From Methylobacterium sp. GXS13 (GTDB lineage: Bacteria; Pseudomonadota; Alphaproteobacteria; Rhizobiales; Beijerinckiaceae): 64,000 nt of DNA. The position numbers were made by a program, and so were the translations under genes. Positions within the stretch are counted from its first letter, which is position 1; each line of letters begins with the position of its first letter. Of this stretch, positions 42,406-51,837 are shown piece after piece. The DNA lies in NCBI RefSeq assembly GCF_001455965.1, contig NZ_LKKO01000025.1, forward strand, positions 1-64,000. The letters are read 5' to 3'. A model generated the notes under the pieces. That model had not been told where the DNA came from and did not search any database. It saw nothing but the letters and a program-made list of their open reading frames with translations.

Positions 42406-44997
42406 CTAGCAGGTCCTCCGGCTGCGTCCGACGGCCCCGCCCTCCTTGCTGGGCGGACGCAACTCGGCGGGCGCTACGCCACCGTGACGTGCGTACCGAG
42501 ACCTCTTGGGCGTCGAACCCCGCCATTCGGCCGAGCCGCGTTTCCGCTTCGCAAGGCGATCCACGTCGAGCCCATCGACCAGTGCGGGAAAGCTTTCGCG
42601 CCACATCGCGACCAGTCTGTCCCAGCTGCCGCTCGACACGAGCCGGCGCATGGCGTTTTCCACCACGCGTCCGTCGCCGAAACGCTGCGGCAGCCGCCGC
42701 CACGACATGCCCGTCCGCAAGGCAAGGATAACGGCCTCCAGAAGCAGGCGGGCGGGGAGCCCACGCGTGTTCTTGTAGGACAGCTCGACGCTGGGGTGCA
42801 GCAGCGGCGCGGAAGCCGCCCACTGCGCGTCGTCGAGTGCCGTCTGTCCGTCGAGCGCATGAAGGCGCGCTGCGCCACCGCGACGCTCGCGCCAATCCTC
42901 GGCTCCCACCTTCCACCGGGAGCGGGCGGATACCACCGGCCGCAGGTCGAGGCTTTCCACGAAACCGGGGTCCGATCCCTGCAGCGCGTCGAGGAGGATC
43001 TGGTCGCCCGCTGCGTAGATGAACCTGGTGATGGCACGTTCCATCTCGATGGAGTCCCCGCAAGCGGAGGACAGGACCGGCAGGCCGGTCCTCAGGCGGA
43101 GCAGGAGGGCGTCGACTACGTCGCGCGTCGAGAGATGCCGGGAATCCGCGCGGCGGCTCGTCACGTCAGGCAGCCGGTCGGCGACCAGTTCCCACCGCCT
43201 GTCGTCGATGCGGTGCTCGCCCGTGCTCTTGAGGGCGGCGGCGGCGTCGCCCAGACGCGCGTGGCGCCCCATCGAATGCTCGATGGCGACCTCGACGACA
43301 TCGCTTTCGAGGCACGATGGGGCCGCGCGATCGTCGTCATGGAGGAAGGCGAAGAAGTCCAGTTCGATGCGCAGGTTCAGGGTCCCCTTCGGCTGTTGCG
43401 CGCGCCGGACGACGACCCGTCTCACGAGCCGTGCCAGGGCTAGCGAGAACTCCGACTCGCCCGCCGTGGTCGCCCTGAAGGGCAGGCGCGTCATGATGTG
43501 GTCGAGCGTATCGGACAGGGCGCGAAGCCGCTCGTCGGCGCCGAGCACCTCCGGCAATTCGACCAGCGCATCCAGTTTCCCCTCGGCTTCCTTGAGCTGC
43601 GCATTGAGCAAGGCGCGTTTCTCGGAGAGGATTTTCGGGGGGTAACCGCCTCGGATGTCCTCGTCGAGAAGGCGCATGAACTCCGCGTGCACGTTCTCGA
43701 TCTCCCGCATGGCGTCGGCGCGCGCCGACCTGCGCCGGGCTGCCGTCTCGCGAAGGGAACGATCGACGGCGACGGCGAAGTCCTCCTCGTCGACGAAGGA
43801 CCGTAGTTTCGCCCCGATCGCGTCCAGGACGGCCCGCTCGACGTGCGACGTGATGATCGAATGGGTGCGCGCCCGACAGCCGTCCCCTTCCTGGTAGCGG
43901 TTGCAGGTCATCTGCCGGGGCGACATCACGAACCGCTGGCCGGGCTCCCCGCAATCGCATGAAGCCTTGCCCGCCAGGAAGTGCGGGAAGGTACGGGGAG
44001 TGGACCCCCGCGGACGCCGGCGTGAATTGACCGCGTAGAAGAGTTCGTCTGGAACGATGCGAAGGTTCTCGAAGTGTGCCTTCGACATCTCGCTCGGATG
44101 TCGAAGGACCTGCTTCTGCGTGTTACTCTTGCGGTCGTAGACGGTCCTCGTGAAAGGGTAGAACCAACGGCCCGTATATGCGATCTGACCGAGCATGTTG
44201 GCGACGGTCGTTTTCGTCCATTTACAATCCTCGCTCGGCCCGGGAGCACCGCGGGCCTTCATCGCGATGCCGATCTTCCGGTAGGACACGCCGGTCGCCG
44301 CCATTTGGAAGACCAAAAGGATTATCTCCGCCTCCGGTCCATACACGACGAGAAAGCCCCTCTCCTCGCCGTAGCGGTAACCGAAGAACTCCCCCGAATG
44401 AGCGCCGCCGGCGGCCGCGTGCTGAAACCTGCCCATGCTCAAGATAAGGTTTCGTCGGTCGCGGTCGGCCTCGGCCTTGAGCGCGGCCTCGATCACCTCC
44501 TTCTTGGACAGCACCTTCCTGTCGCCTGCGCTGTGGAACTCGACGCCCAACCTCATCAACTCCTCGCAGAGCTCGACGGCGTCATACGTCTCGCGGGACC
44601 AACGGTCGAAGTCCTCGACCATGATGATCACGATCTTCCCGGCACGGCAGTCGGCCAACAGGCGCTGGAGACTTTCACGGTTCTTCGTCGTCCTCGCGCT
44701 GCGAGCGGGGTCGGCGTAGAGCACGTAGATGGCGTAACCCAGCGACAGCATGTACGCCGTCACGATGCTGATTTGCCGGTCGATGCTTTGCTGCTTCTGC
44801 TTGCCGGAAGAGTACCGGGCGTAGAGGGCGACGACGATCAGCTTGTCGGGCGCCGCGAACTTATCCTGCCGCTCCACGTCCAAGTTGGCGCGCAGCGCCA
44901 TCTGGTCGAGCGGCGACAGGACGCGCGTCTCGTCCCGGTTCCTCAGGTCGACGGCACCGGGAAGCAGGGGAGCGGGCTTGGGATCGTCTTGAGCCAT
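42406..44997 (-). CDS. serine recombinase fused to two IS5-type (DUF4096-like) domains
   Basis: The 863-aa protein has a resolvase domain at about residues 50-210 (ALYARYSSGKQKQQSIDRQ, with the catalytic Ser in YARYSS), a recombinase domain (FFGYRYGEERGFLVVYGPE and RKIGIAMKARGAPGPS), and a Cys-containing zinc beta ribbon (CDCGEPGQ...CNRY...C) near 350-400. A coiled coil follows at about 420-500. The last 265 residues are unusual: WELVADRLPDV...LRLRTGL (about 598-690) and WAASAPLLHP...LALRTGMSWRRLPQRFGDGR (about 719-800), the pattern of the DUF4096 N-terminal domain of IS5-type transposases. No DDE core follows. Serine recombinases of this size move large islands, so this may be the integrase of the second region. 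Confidence 0.8.
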   Translation of the reverse strand: MAQDDPKPAPLLPGAVDLRNRDETRVLSPLDQMALRANLDVERQDKFAAPDKLIVVALYARYSSGKQKQQSIDRQISIVTAYMLSLGYAIYVLYADPARSARTTKNRESLQRLLADCRAGKIVIIMVEDFDRWSRETYDAVELCEELMRLGVEFHSAGDRKVLSKKEVIEAALKAEADRDRRNLILSMGRFQHAAAGGAHSGEFFGYRYGEERGFLVVYGPEAEIILLVFQMAATGVSYRKIGIAMKARGAPGPSEDCKWTKTTVANMLGQIAYTGRWFYPFTRTVYDRKSNTQKQVLRHPSEMSKAHFENLRIVPDELFYAVNSRRRPRGSTPRTFPHFLAGKASCDCGEPGQRFVMSPRQMTCNRYQEGDGCRARTHSIITSHVERAVLDAIGAKLRSFVDEEDFAVAVDRSLRETAARRRSARADAMREIENVHAEFMRLLDEDIRGGYPPKILSEKRALLNAQLKEAEGKLDALVELPEVLGADERLRALSDTLDHIMTRLPFRATTAGESEFSLALARLVRRVVVRRAQQPKGTLNLRIELDFFAFLHDDDRAAPSCLESDVVEVAIEHSMGRHARLGDAAAALKSTGEHRIDDRRWELVADRLPDVTSRRADSRHLSTRDVVDALLLRLRTGLPVLSSACGDSIEMERAITRFIYAAGDQILLDALQGSDPGFVESLDLRPVVSARSRWKVGAEDWRERRGGAARLHALDGQTALDDAQWAASAPLLHPSVELSYKNTRGLPARLLLEAVILALRTGMSWRRLPQRFGDGRVVENAMRRLVSSGSWDRLVAMWRESFPALVDGLDVDRLAKRKRGSAEWRGSTPKRSRYARHGGVAPAELRPPSKEGGAVGRSRRTC

Positions 44998-46655
44998 GGC
45001 CTTGCCTCCTTCAGGACTTCACGGGTCGGCCGGAGCGCGTGGCTCCGAGCGGGCGACGCGGTGTCCGGCACAGGGTCGACGCGACAGATTCGGACCCAGG
45101 ATTTGCGGCCCCGCTTCCACCGACACGTTCGGCGCAGGGGCTGAGTTCGACGCCATCGAGAGGGCTTTGCGTTCTGTCGGGCTCAACGCACGGCGAGGCC
45201 GCGATCGCTCCGCAGCGGCCCGATGGACCGACGTGGTGCCGCGCCAGTTGCCGGCTTCGCTGGGCACGATACCGTTCCGCAAGTACGCCCGTGATGCGTT
45301 GTCCCTCGTCCTTCATGACCGCGGTCCCTCCTTGCGCGTCGACGATGGGACGTCGGCGTCCCCGCTGTCGCTCCGTGCTCGTCGGGGGGAACTAAGGCCC
45401 CGTTCCTGGACTGCAAGGTCGGGGGACAAATCCGTTTCCCCTCGTGTCGGGCTTGGGCTCTCTCCGCCGCCATTGCGACCAATCCTTCGAGCAGCGCATC
45501 CATCGCGGTCAGGGACGTGTCCGGCCCGGACGGCCCACGTCGAAAGCGTCTGATCCCCATAGGCAGACCAATCCTTTCTGTTTCGATGTAGCCAGGGCTC
45601 GGGCGGCGGGGGCTTGCGCGCAGGCATGACATGCCGCGAAAGCCCGCAGGGGCTCCGGCTCGGTCCACGAACTGATGCTGAGGAACGAATTATATCAGGA
45701 AGGATTACGGCCGGCAACGTTTCCTAAGCTGTTCCCTCCGGATCACGTCGCCGACACGATGGCCTAGACGCTTACGATTTATTCGGCGAAATCTCGAAGC
45801 CGCACCTCTTATGCTATAACATCAACGTGTTTCGATATTAAATCTGTGACGAGAATTTGTATCGCGATGCAAATCAGCGGTTTTCGTTATGGTTACCGGG
45901 TTTCAGATCCACACGCCACACGCGGGGGATCGAGATCATTGCCGGCGATGATGGACTTTCAAATCTGTCGAGCACGATCGACCGGCAACTTGCCTCTCAA
46001 CTTCGCTTTGAAACCGATCGGTACCGCTTCCTGTAACGCCTGGGCCGAGCGCGAGCCCCTTCTCGTCGTCCGGCAAAAGGATGGCGCGATGCTCGATGTC
46101 CTCGCCGGGGCGAAACTGATGGTGAAGGCGTGCCGGTGCCGATTGGGCCAACGTCCGCAAGGCGAAACGAGGCGGCTCGATCCAGAGACGGTACGTGATC
46201 GAGATGTGTGCTACGAAGACCATCTCAGAGCTCATCGATGTTGCCTTCTCGGTGTCGCCTTTCATCGGTGCCTTCATTTAGTCTAACGCCGCATCCCACG
46301 ATGTTCACATCCTCGGCCGCCCGAGCATCACGACGCCGGCACGGCCCTCGTTCATCTACGAAGGGATGCGCCTTCCTATCGGTCGGTCTCCGGCCTCCAT
46401 GCCGCGATCCCTGGCGATGGTGGAGTCCGATCCCAAGGCTCGGAGCGTCCATGCCGATCCGCCGACACCCCCACGGCGGTCAGGGTGCGGCCATCCTGAC
46501 ATCGGTCGTGCGGAGCTTGTCGTTGAGTGTGGGCGGGTCCCCGGCCGAGCCAGCCCGAGGGATCGCGGGCCGAGGGCTCCCAGCCCGATCCGGGCGGCGA
46601 CGGCCCTTGCGTGGATCGTTCATTACCGAAGGCTCGAAGGTGGACGGACAGATCT
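44998..46655. other. gene-poor region between the recombinase and the response regulator
   Basis: About 1.66 kb hold no gene I can support. Candidate short frames are 45313-45717 (minus, 134 aa, start MPAVILPDIIRSS), 45011-45316 (minus), and 45936-46277 (minus, 113 aa, MKAPMKGDTEKATSMSSEM). Each has mixed composition without a ribosome-binding site or recognisable domain. The stretch around 45780-45870 is AT-rich and may be regulatory. Confidence 0.4.
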
Positions 46656-47315
46656 ATGCGCGTGCTTTTGATCGAGGATGACCGGATGATCGGCGAAGGG
46701 CTTTCGCACGGCCTCTCGGCCGAGGGCTATACCGTCGATTGGGTCCGCGACGGCGCGACGGCCGAAACCGCGATGCGCGACGGCGGCCATGCGCTCGTCC
46801 TGCTCGATCTCGGCCTGCCGGGCGGGGACGGCCTCCAGGTCCTCCGATCCGCCCGGGCGGCGGGCATCGATACGTCGGTCCTCATCGTCACGGCCCGGGA
46901 CGGCCTCGACAGCCGCATCGCCGGCCTCGACCTCGGGGCCGACGACTACCTGGTGAAGCCGTTCGAGTTGCGCGAGTTGCTGGCGCGGATGCGGGCCATC
47001 CTCCGGCGACGGGCGGGACGGGCGAGCGCCCGGCTCGTGGCCGCCGACACCGAGCTCGATACCGAGACCCACGCCCTGTCCCACGCCGGCACCGTCGCGT
47101 CGCTGTCCGCCCGCGAGTACGCCCTGATGCACGCCCTGATGGAGCGGCCGGGCCGCATCCTGTCGCGGGCCCAGATCGAGGAACGCATCTACGGATGGGG
47201 CGAGGAGGTCGAGAGCAACGCCGTCGACGCCATCATCCTCACCATCCGCCGCAAGGTCGGCAAGGGCGCGATCCTCAACGTCCGCGGCGCCGGCTGGATG
47301 GTGCCCAAGCCATGA
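46656..47315 (+). CDS. OmpR-family response regulator
   Basis: The 219-aa protein begins MRVLLIEDDRMIGEGLSHGL and has the receiver acidic pocket, the phospho-acceptor Asp51 in LVLLDLGLPGGDG, and Lys in DDYLVKPFEL (about 101). The C-terminal winged helix includes REYALMHALMERPGRILSRA and AIILTIRRKVG. The ATG at 46656 gives a normal length. The stop overlaps the start of the kinase gene (ATGA), so the pair is one unit. It resembles QseB/PmrA/TctD-type regulators that bind direct repeats. Confidence 0.92.
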   Translation: MRVLLIEDDRMIGEGLSHGLSAEGYTVDWVRDGATAETAMRDGGHALVLLDLGLPGGDGLQVLRSARAAGIDTSVLIVTARDGLDSRIAGLDLGADDYLVKPFELRELLARMRAILRRRAGRASARLVAADTELDTETHALSHAGTVASLSAREYALMHALMERPGRILSRAQIEERIYGWGEEVESNAVDAIILTIRRKVGKGAILNVRGAGWMVPKP

Positions 47316-48595
47316 GGCCCGTTTCCCTGCGCCGGACCGCGCTCGGGTGGATGACAGCCCTTCTCGCCGGCATCGGCCTTGCCGCCATGCTCGCGGCCTA
47401 CGTCCTGGCGCAAAGGGAAGCATCCGATTTCCTCGACGGGCAGTTGCGTCAGGTCGCCCTCAACGCCGGCTCCGGACTCCCGGACGCGGACGCCCCACCG
47501 GCCGCCGACCAGGATCCGGAGGACCAGCTCGCCGTCACGATCTGGAAGGACGGGCAGCTCCTACGCAGCGACCGCGGCGTCGACGAACGGCGGCCCGAGC
47601 GCACCGGCTACGCGGACATTGTCATGGGCGGGGAAACCTGGCGCACCTATGCGACGGCCAACGGCACCACGATGGTCCGGGTCGCGCAACGCGAGGTGGT
47701 CAGGACCGAGTTCGCCCGGCACGCGGCACTTGGAGCCTTGGCCCCCCTGCTCCTCCTGATCCCGCTGTCGTGGATCGTGGTCGGGTGGGCGATGAACCGG
47801 GTCCTCGGGCGGCTGGACGATCTGGTGCAGGACCTGGCGGGGCGGGGCGCGACGGCGAACGGCCCGCTAGCCGCGCGTGGCGTGCCGGCGGAGGTCGCGC
47901 CGCTGGTCGAGGCCATGAACGGCCTGATCCTCCGTCTGCAGGCCGCGCTCGACGCCCAAAAACGATTCGTCGCCGACGCGGCGCACGAGCTGCGCACGCC
48001 GCTCGCCGCGATGCAGATCCAGATCGACGCCCTCGTCGGGGATGATGGCGAGCGCCGCACGGCGCTCGCGGGGGGCATCAATCGCGCGAGCCGCCTGGTG
48101 GATCAGCTCCTCCGCCTCGCCCGCCTCGACGACGACATCGCGGAAGGTCGAGGGTCCGTCGACCTTGGACAGCTGCTTCTGGACTGCGTCGCCGACCATG
48201 TCGTAATCGCGCAGGGCAAGGACATCGACCTCGGCGTGGAGATCGAGGCGCCTGCGCGGATTCCCGCCGATGGCGACGAGTTGGCGACCCTTTTCGCCAA
48301 TCTGATCGACAACGCCCTGCGTTACACCCCGGCGGGGGGGCAGGTCGACGTCACGCTCCGGCTCGTCGATGGGGAGGCCGTCGTGTCGGTGTGCGATACC
48401 GGCTGCGGCCTGCCGCCGGGCAGCGCATCGCGTCTCTTCGACCGCTTCTTCCGGGCTGCGCCGCCGGGGATCGAGGGAACCGGTCTCGGCTTGGCGATCG
48501 CTCGCCGCGGCGCGGAGCGAAACGGCTTGAGACTGACGGTCGAGAACCGCCGCGACGGGCAAGGGGTTATAGCGGTGGTCTGTTCGCAGGCCTGA
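47312..48595 (+). CDS. sensor histidine kinase
   Basis: The 427-aa kinase has two membrane segments (about residues 10-32 and 145-168) flanking a periplasmic sensor of about 110 residues, a HAMP-like linker, the H-box FVADAAHELRTPLAAMQ (His about 225), the N-box LATLFANLIDNALRYTPAGG, and G boxes DTGCGLPPG and GTGLGLAI. It phosphorylates the overlapping response regulator. The signal is unknown; the sensor resembles that of QseC/TctE kinases. Confidence 0.92.
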   Translation: MRPVSLRRTALGWMTALLAGIGLAAMLAAYVLAQREASDFLDGQLRQVALNAGSGLPDADAPPAADQDPEDQLAVTIWKDGQLLRSDRGVDERRPERTGYADIVMGGETWRTYATANGTTMVRVAQREVVRTEFARHAALGALAPLLLLIPLSWIVVGWAMNRVLGRLDDLVQDLAGRGATANGPLAARGVPAEVAPLVEAMNGLILRLQAALDAQKRFVADAAHELRTPLAAMQIQIDALVGDDGERRTALAGGINRASRLVDQLLRLARLDDDIAEGRGSVDLGQLLLDCVADHVVIAQGKDIDLGVEIEAPARIPADGDELATLFANLIDNALRYTPAGGQVDVTLRLVDGEAVVSVCDTGCGLPPGSASRLFDRFFRAAPPGIEGTGLGLAIARRGAERNGLRLTVENRRDGQGVIAVVCSQA

Positions 48596-48624
48596 GAACT
48601 TCCCTGCGCTCCCCGGGGCCTGCG

Positions 48625-48646
48625 CTCATTCTGTCCTCATTCTGGC
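48625..48646 (+). promoter_or_regulatory. tandem 11-bp direct repeat, likely response-regulator site
   Basis: CTCATTCTGTC (48625-48635) is followed immediately by CTCATTCTGGC (48636-48646); 10 of 11 bases match. OmpR-family regulators usually bind head-to-tail half-sites spaced 11 bases. The site lies 42 bases before the ATG at 48688, where a promoter for the membrane protein operon would be. Confidence 0.6.
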
Positions 48647-48687
48647 CGGCTATCACTCGCCACCACGACGACGGACGGGAGTCGGCA

Positions 48688-49461
48688 ATGGGCGGGATAC
48701 AGGGCCGGATCCTGAACAAGGTCCCGGAGGTCACCGCGGCCTTCTGGGTCATCAAGATCCTCTCGACGACGGTCGGCGAGACCGGTGCCGACTACCTCGC
48801 CGTCAACGTGGGCCTCGGCGCTGCGACCACGACCGCGATCACGGCCACCCTCCTCGCCGGGGCCCTCGCCCTGCAGGTCCGTGAGCGGCGCTACGTGCCC
48901 TGGATCTATTGGGTGACCGTGGTTCTCGTCAGCGTGGTCGGCACGCAGGTCACCGACATCCTCACCGACAAGCTCGGCGTCAGCCTCTTCGTGAGCACGG
49001 GCGTGTTCGCGTGTGCCCTCGCGGCGGTGTTCGCCGTCTGGTTCGCGACCGAGAAGACCCTTTCGATCCATGCCATCGTGACCCGCCGGCGCGAGGCGTT
49101 CTATTGGCTCGCCATCCTCCTGACCTTCGCGCTCGGGACGGCGGCGGGCGACCTCGCCACGGAGGCGCTCGGTCTCGGCTTCAATCTCGGCGTCGTCATC
49201 TTCGGCACGGTCCTGGCCGCCCTCGCGCTCGCCCGTAGCCTCGGCGCGAACCCGATGGCGACCTTCTGGCTCGCCTACATCGTCACGCGGCCGCTCGGCG
49301 CGTCTTTGGGCGATCTCCTCTCGCAGGCCCGTGAGTACGGGGGGCTTGGGTTCGGCACGGCCCATACCAGCCTCGTTTTCCTCGCGGTCATCGTCGCCTT
49401 GGTGGGGGCCCTGAGCCTGGTCCCGCGATCGCGCGAGCCCGAGGGACTGCGCGGGGGCTGA
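48688..49461 (+). CDS. COG4705/DUF347-type membrane protein, copy 1
   Basis: The 257-aa protein has eight or so hydrophobic helices and family signatures: NKVPEVTAAFWVIKILSTTVGETG at the start and YIVTRPLGASLGDLL near the end. The family is an uncharacterised membrane-anchored group often repeated in tandem. GGGAG lies about six bases before the ATG at 48688, and the 11-bp repeats are upstream. It is the first of three paralogues. Confidence 0.8.
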   Translation: MGGIQGRILNKVPEVTAAFWVIKILSTTVGETGADYLAVNVGLGAATTTAITATLLAGALALQVRERRYVPWIYWVTVVLVSVVGTQVTDILTDKLGVSLFVSTGVFACALAAVFAVWFATEKTLSIHAIVTRRREAFYWLAILLTFALGTAAGDLATEALGLGFNLGVVIFGTVLAALALARSLGANPMATFWLAYIVTRPLGASLGDLLSQAREYGGLGFGTAHTSLVFLAVIVALVGALSLVPRSREPEGLRGG

Positions 49462-49534
49462 ACTTTCCCCGCGAGCGGTCCGAACGCCCTCCCTTTTCCC
49501 TCCACCTGACGCCACACGAGCCGGAGCGAAGTCC

Positions 49535-49936
49535 ATGCGAACGATAATCCTTGCCACGGTGGCCGCCGCGATCGTCGGCGGCAACGCCGCCGCCCTGGTC
49601 CTGCTGGCGGTGCAGGATGCCGGCGCGACACCGGCTACGCCTGCCGCGTCGAAGCTCGGCGACCTCTCGAAGTTCCGGGCCATCGTCGTCGAGGTGAAGG
49701 CCCTCGCCGACCGGGACGACCTTCCGGCCGCGAAGGCGCGGATTAAGGACCTCGAACTGTCCTGGGACGGGGCCGAGGCGGGTCTGAGACCGCGCGCGGC
49801 CGTCGATTGGCACGTCGTGGACAAGGCCATCGACGGCGCCCTCGACGCGCTGCGGGCGTCGCCTCCCGACCCCGTCACCTGCCGCCGCGCGGTCGACGAG
49901 CTGCTCGCGGTCATCGACCGGATGCAGGTCGCCTGA
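49535..49936 (+). CDS. small secreted helical protein
   Basis: The 133-aa product starts MRTIILATVAAAIVGGNAAA, a signal peptide or N-terminal anchor, and then a helical domain FRAIVVEVKALADRDDLPAAKARIKDLELS... with WDGAEAGLRPRAAVDW. There is no catalytic motif. It lies between COG4705 copies 1 and 2 and is probably part of the same operon, so it may act with these membrane proteins in the periplasm. Confidence 0.6.
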   Translation: MRTIILATVAAAIVGGNAAALVLLAVQDAGATPATPAASKLGDLSKFRAIVVEVKALADRDDLPAAKARIKDLELSWDGAEAGLRPRAAVDWHVVDKAIDGALDALRASPPDPVTCRRAVDELLAVIDRMQVA

Positions 49937-49966
49937 ACCAACGCCGGCCACTCACAAGGCATCCCC

Positions 49967-50749
49967 ATGCGACGAACCGAGCGACCCGCCCCCATGGAAC
50001 CCGGCAAGGTGCCGGAAGCCACCGTCGGGTTCTGGGCGATCAAGATCGTGGCCACCACGCTTGGCGAGGTCGGCGGCAACGCCGTCGCCCTGACGCTCGG
50101 CCTGGGCTATCTCACGGGCACGGCGATCTTCGGGACCTTATTGGCCGTGCTGCTCGCGGCGCAGATCCGGGCATCCCGCTTCCATCCCACCCTGTACTGG
50201 GCCGTGATCACCGCGACGACGCTCGCCGGCACGACGCTGGCGGACTTCTGCGACCGATCCCTCGGCATCGGCTACCTCGGCGGATCGCTGGTCCTCCTCG
50301 CCTCGGTCGTCGCGACCCTCCTGTTCTGGAAGCGCACCCTGGGCACCGTCGCCGTGGAATCGGTGCGGACCCCGCAGGCGGAAGGGTTCTACTGGGCCAC
50401 GATCATGTTCTCGCAGACGCTCGGCACCGCGCTGGGCGACTGGATGGCTGACAGCACCGGCCTCGGGTACAATGGTAGCGCGTTCCTGATCGTCCTCGCG
50501 CTCGCCGTCGTTACGGCGCTGTATCTGCGGACGCGCGTATCACGGCCGCTGCTGTTCTGGATCGCCTTCGTCCTGACGCGGCCGCTCGGCGCCACCCTCG
50601 CCAACTCGTTCGACAAGCCAGCCGCTTCGGGTGGCCTGGGCATCGACGACATCACGATCTCCGGGGTGCTGGCGCTCGTCATGGTGGTGCTCGTGCTCCT
50701 CATCCCACAGCGTGCCGGTCGCCATGCGGTCGGCGTCGACGCCGCCTGA
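49967..50749 (+). CDS. COG4705/DUF347-type membrane protein, copy 2
   Basis: The 260-aa protein has GKVPEATVGFWAIKIVATTLGEVGGNAV, then YWAVITATTLAGTTLADFCDRSLGIGYLGG, YWATIMFSQTLGTALGDWMAD, and FVLTRPLGATLANSF. The first start (49967) has AAGG upstream; a second at 49994 would give MEPGKVPE. Membrane helices alternate as in copy 1. Its role is unknown. Confidence 0.8.
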   Translation: MRRTERPAPMEPGKVPEATVGFWAIKIVATTLGEVGGNAVALTLGLGYLTGTAIFGTLLAVLLAAQIRASRFHPTLYWAVITATTLAGTTLADFCDRSLGIGYLGGSLVLLASVVATLLFWKRTLGTVAVESVRTPQAEGFYWATIMFSQTLGTALGDWMADSTGLGYNGSAFLIVLALAVVTALYLRTRVSRPLLFWIAFVLTRPLGATLANSFDKPAASGGLGIDDITISGVLALVMVVLVLLIPQRAGRHAVGVDAA

Positions 50750-50779
50750 TGGCCTCCTCCAGCCGAAGGATCCTACCCG

Positions 50780-51556
50780 ATGAACGGCACCCTTGAGCGC
50801 ACCTTGAGCAAGGTCCCGGAGGTCACGCTCGGCTTCTGGGTCATCAAGATCCTGGCCACCACCCTTGGCGAGACCGGCGGCGATACCGTCACCATGACGC
50901 TCAACTGGGGCTACCTCGCCGGCACCCTACTGTTTGCCGTGGTGCTGCTCGGCCTCGTGGTCGCGCAAATCATGGCGAGACGGTTCAACCCCGTCCTCTA
51001 CTGGTCCACCATCGTCGCCTCGACCACCTTCGGCACCACCATGGCGGACTTCGCCGACCGTTCGCTCGGCATCGGATACACCGGCGGGTCGACCCTGCTC
51101 CTCGCCTGCCTCGCGGCCGTGCTCTGGCTCTGGTACGCATCCGAGGGCACCGTATCGGTGGATACGGTCTCGACCCCTAGGGTCGAGGCGTTCTACTGGG
51201 GGGCCATCACCTTCTCCCAGACGCTGGGGACGGCGCTCGGCGATTGGCTCGCGGACACGGGCGGGCTCGGCTACCAGGGCGGGGCCCTCGTGTTCGCGGG
51301 CGGCGTCGCGGTGGTCATCGTACTCTACTACCGGATCTCGGTGTCGCGTGTCGCGCTGTTCTGGGCGGCCTTCATCCTGACGCGGCCGCTCGGTGCCATG
51401 GTGGGCGACTTCCTCGACAAGCCGGCCGCCGACGGGGGGCTGGACCTCAGCCGGCCTCTCGCCTCCGCTGTCATCGCGGCCTTCATCGTCGCCCTTATCG
51501 TCCTGCTGCCCCAAAGGGCTGGGCGGCATCCGGGCGCGGACGCGACGATGTCCTGA
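50780..51556 (+). CDS. COG4705/DUF347-type membrane protein, copy 3
   Basis: The 258-aa paralogue begins MNGTLERTLSKVPEVTLGFW and shares YWSTIVASTTFGTTMADFADRSLGIGYTGGS, YWGAITFSQTLGTALGDWLAD and FILTRPLGAMVGDFLDKPAADGG. It is closer to copy 2 than to copy 1 by eye. It follows copy 2 by about 30 bases on the same strand, so the three are probably co-transcribed. Confidence 0.82.
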   Translation: MNGTLERTLSKVPEVTLGFWVIKILATTLGETGGDTVTMTLNWGYLAGTLLFAVVLLGLVVAQIMARRFNPVLYWSTIVASTTFGTTMADFADRSLGIGYTGGSTLLLACLAAVLWLWYASEGTVSVDTVSTPRVEAFYWGAITFSQTLGTALGDWLADTGGLGYQGGALVFAGGVAVVIVLYYRISVSRVALFWAAFILTRPLGAMVGDFLDKPAADGGLDLSRPLASAVIAAFIVALIVLLPQRAGRHPGADATMS

Positions 51557-51837
51557 TGCCCGGCGCCGCGGCCCTGCAACGCGAGGCATCGCCGGGACGC
51601 GAACGATAAGGCCCATCGTGGGCGTTGCGGTGGACGCGACCACGAAAGGGCGGTCCGGCCCCGATGGGCACGGCATCCGGTATCGCCTTCATCGCGATCG
51701 TCCGGTGCCGCGCGTCCGGCTTGCCTTCGCTATCGGAGGGTTCGTCGCGCCCGGTGACGGGACGGGTTCGTCGCCCCGGGGTTAGCCATCGTACCCCATC
51801 GAATTTGCGACCCCTCACCGGCCAGGAACCAGGATCG

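Noticed and set aside
45846..46286. 146-aa plus-strand frame in the gene-poor region
   Set aside because: No ribosome-binding site or domain, and the region is antisense to an equally weak minus-strand frame. I left it as gap content only.
46739..47311. N-terminal extension of the histidine kinase frame to 46739
   Set aside because: It overlaps the response regulator in another frame and has Arg/Pro-rich shadow content. The kinase starts at 47312 with an ATGA overlap.
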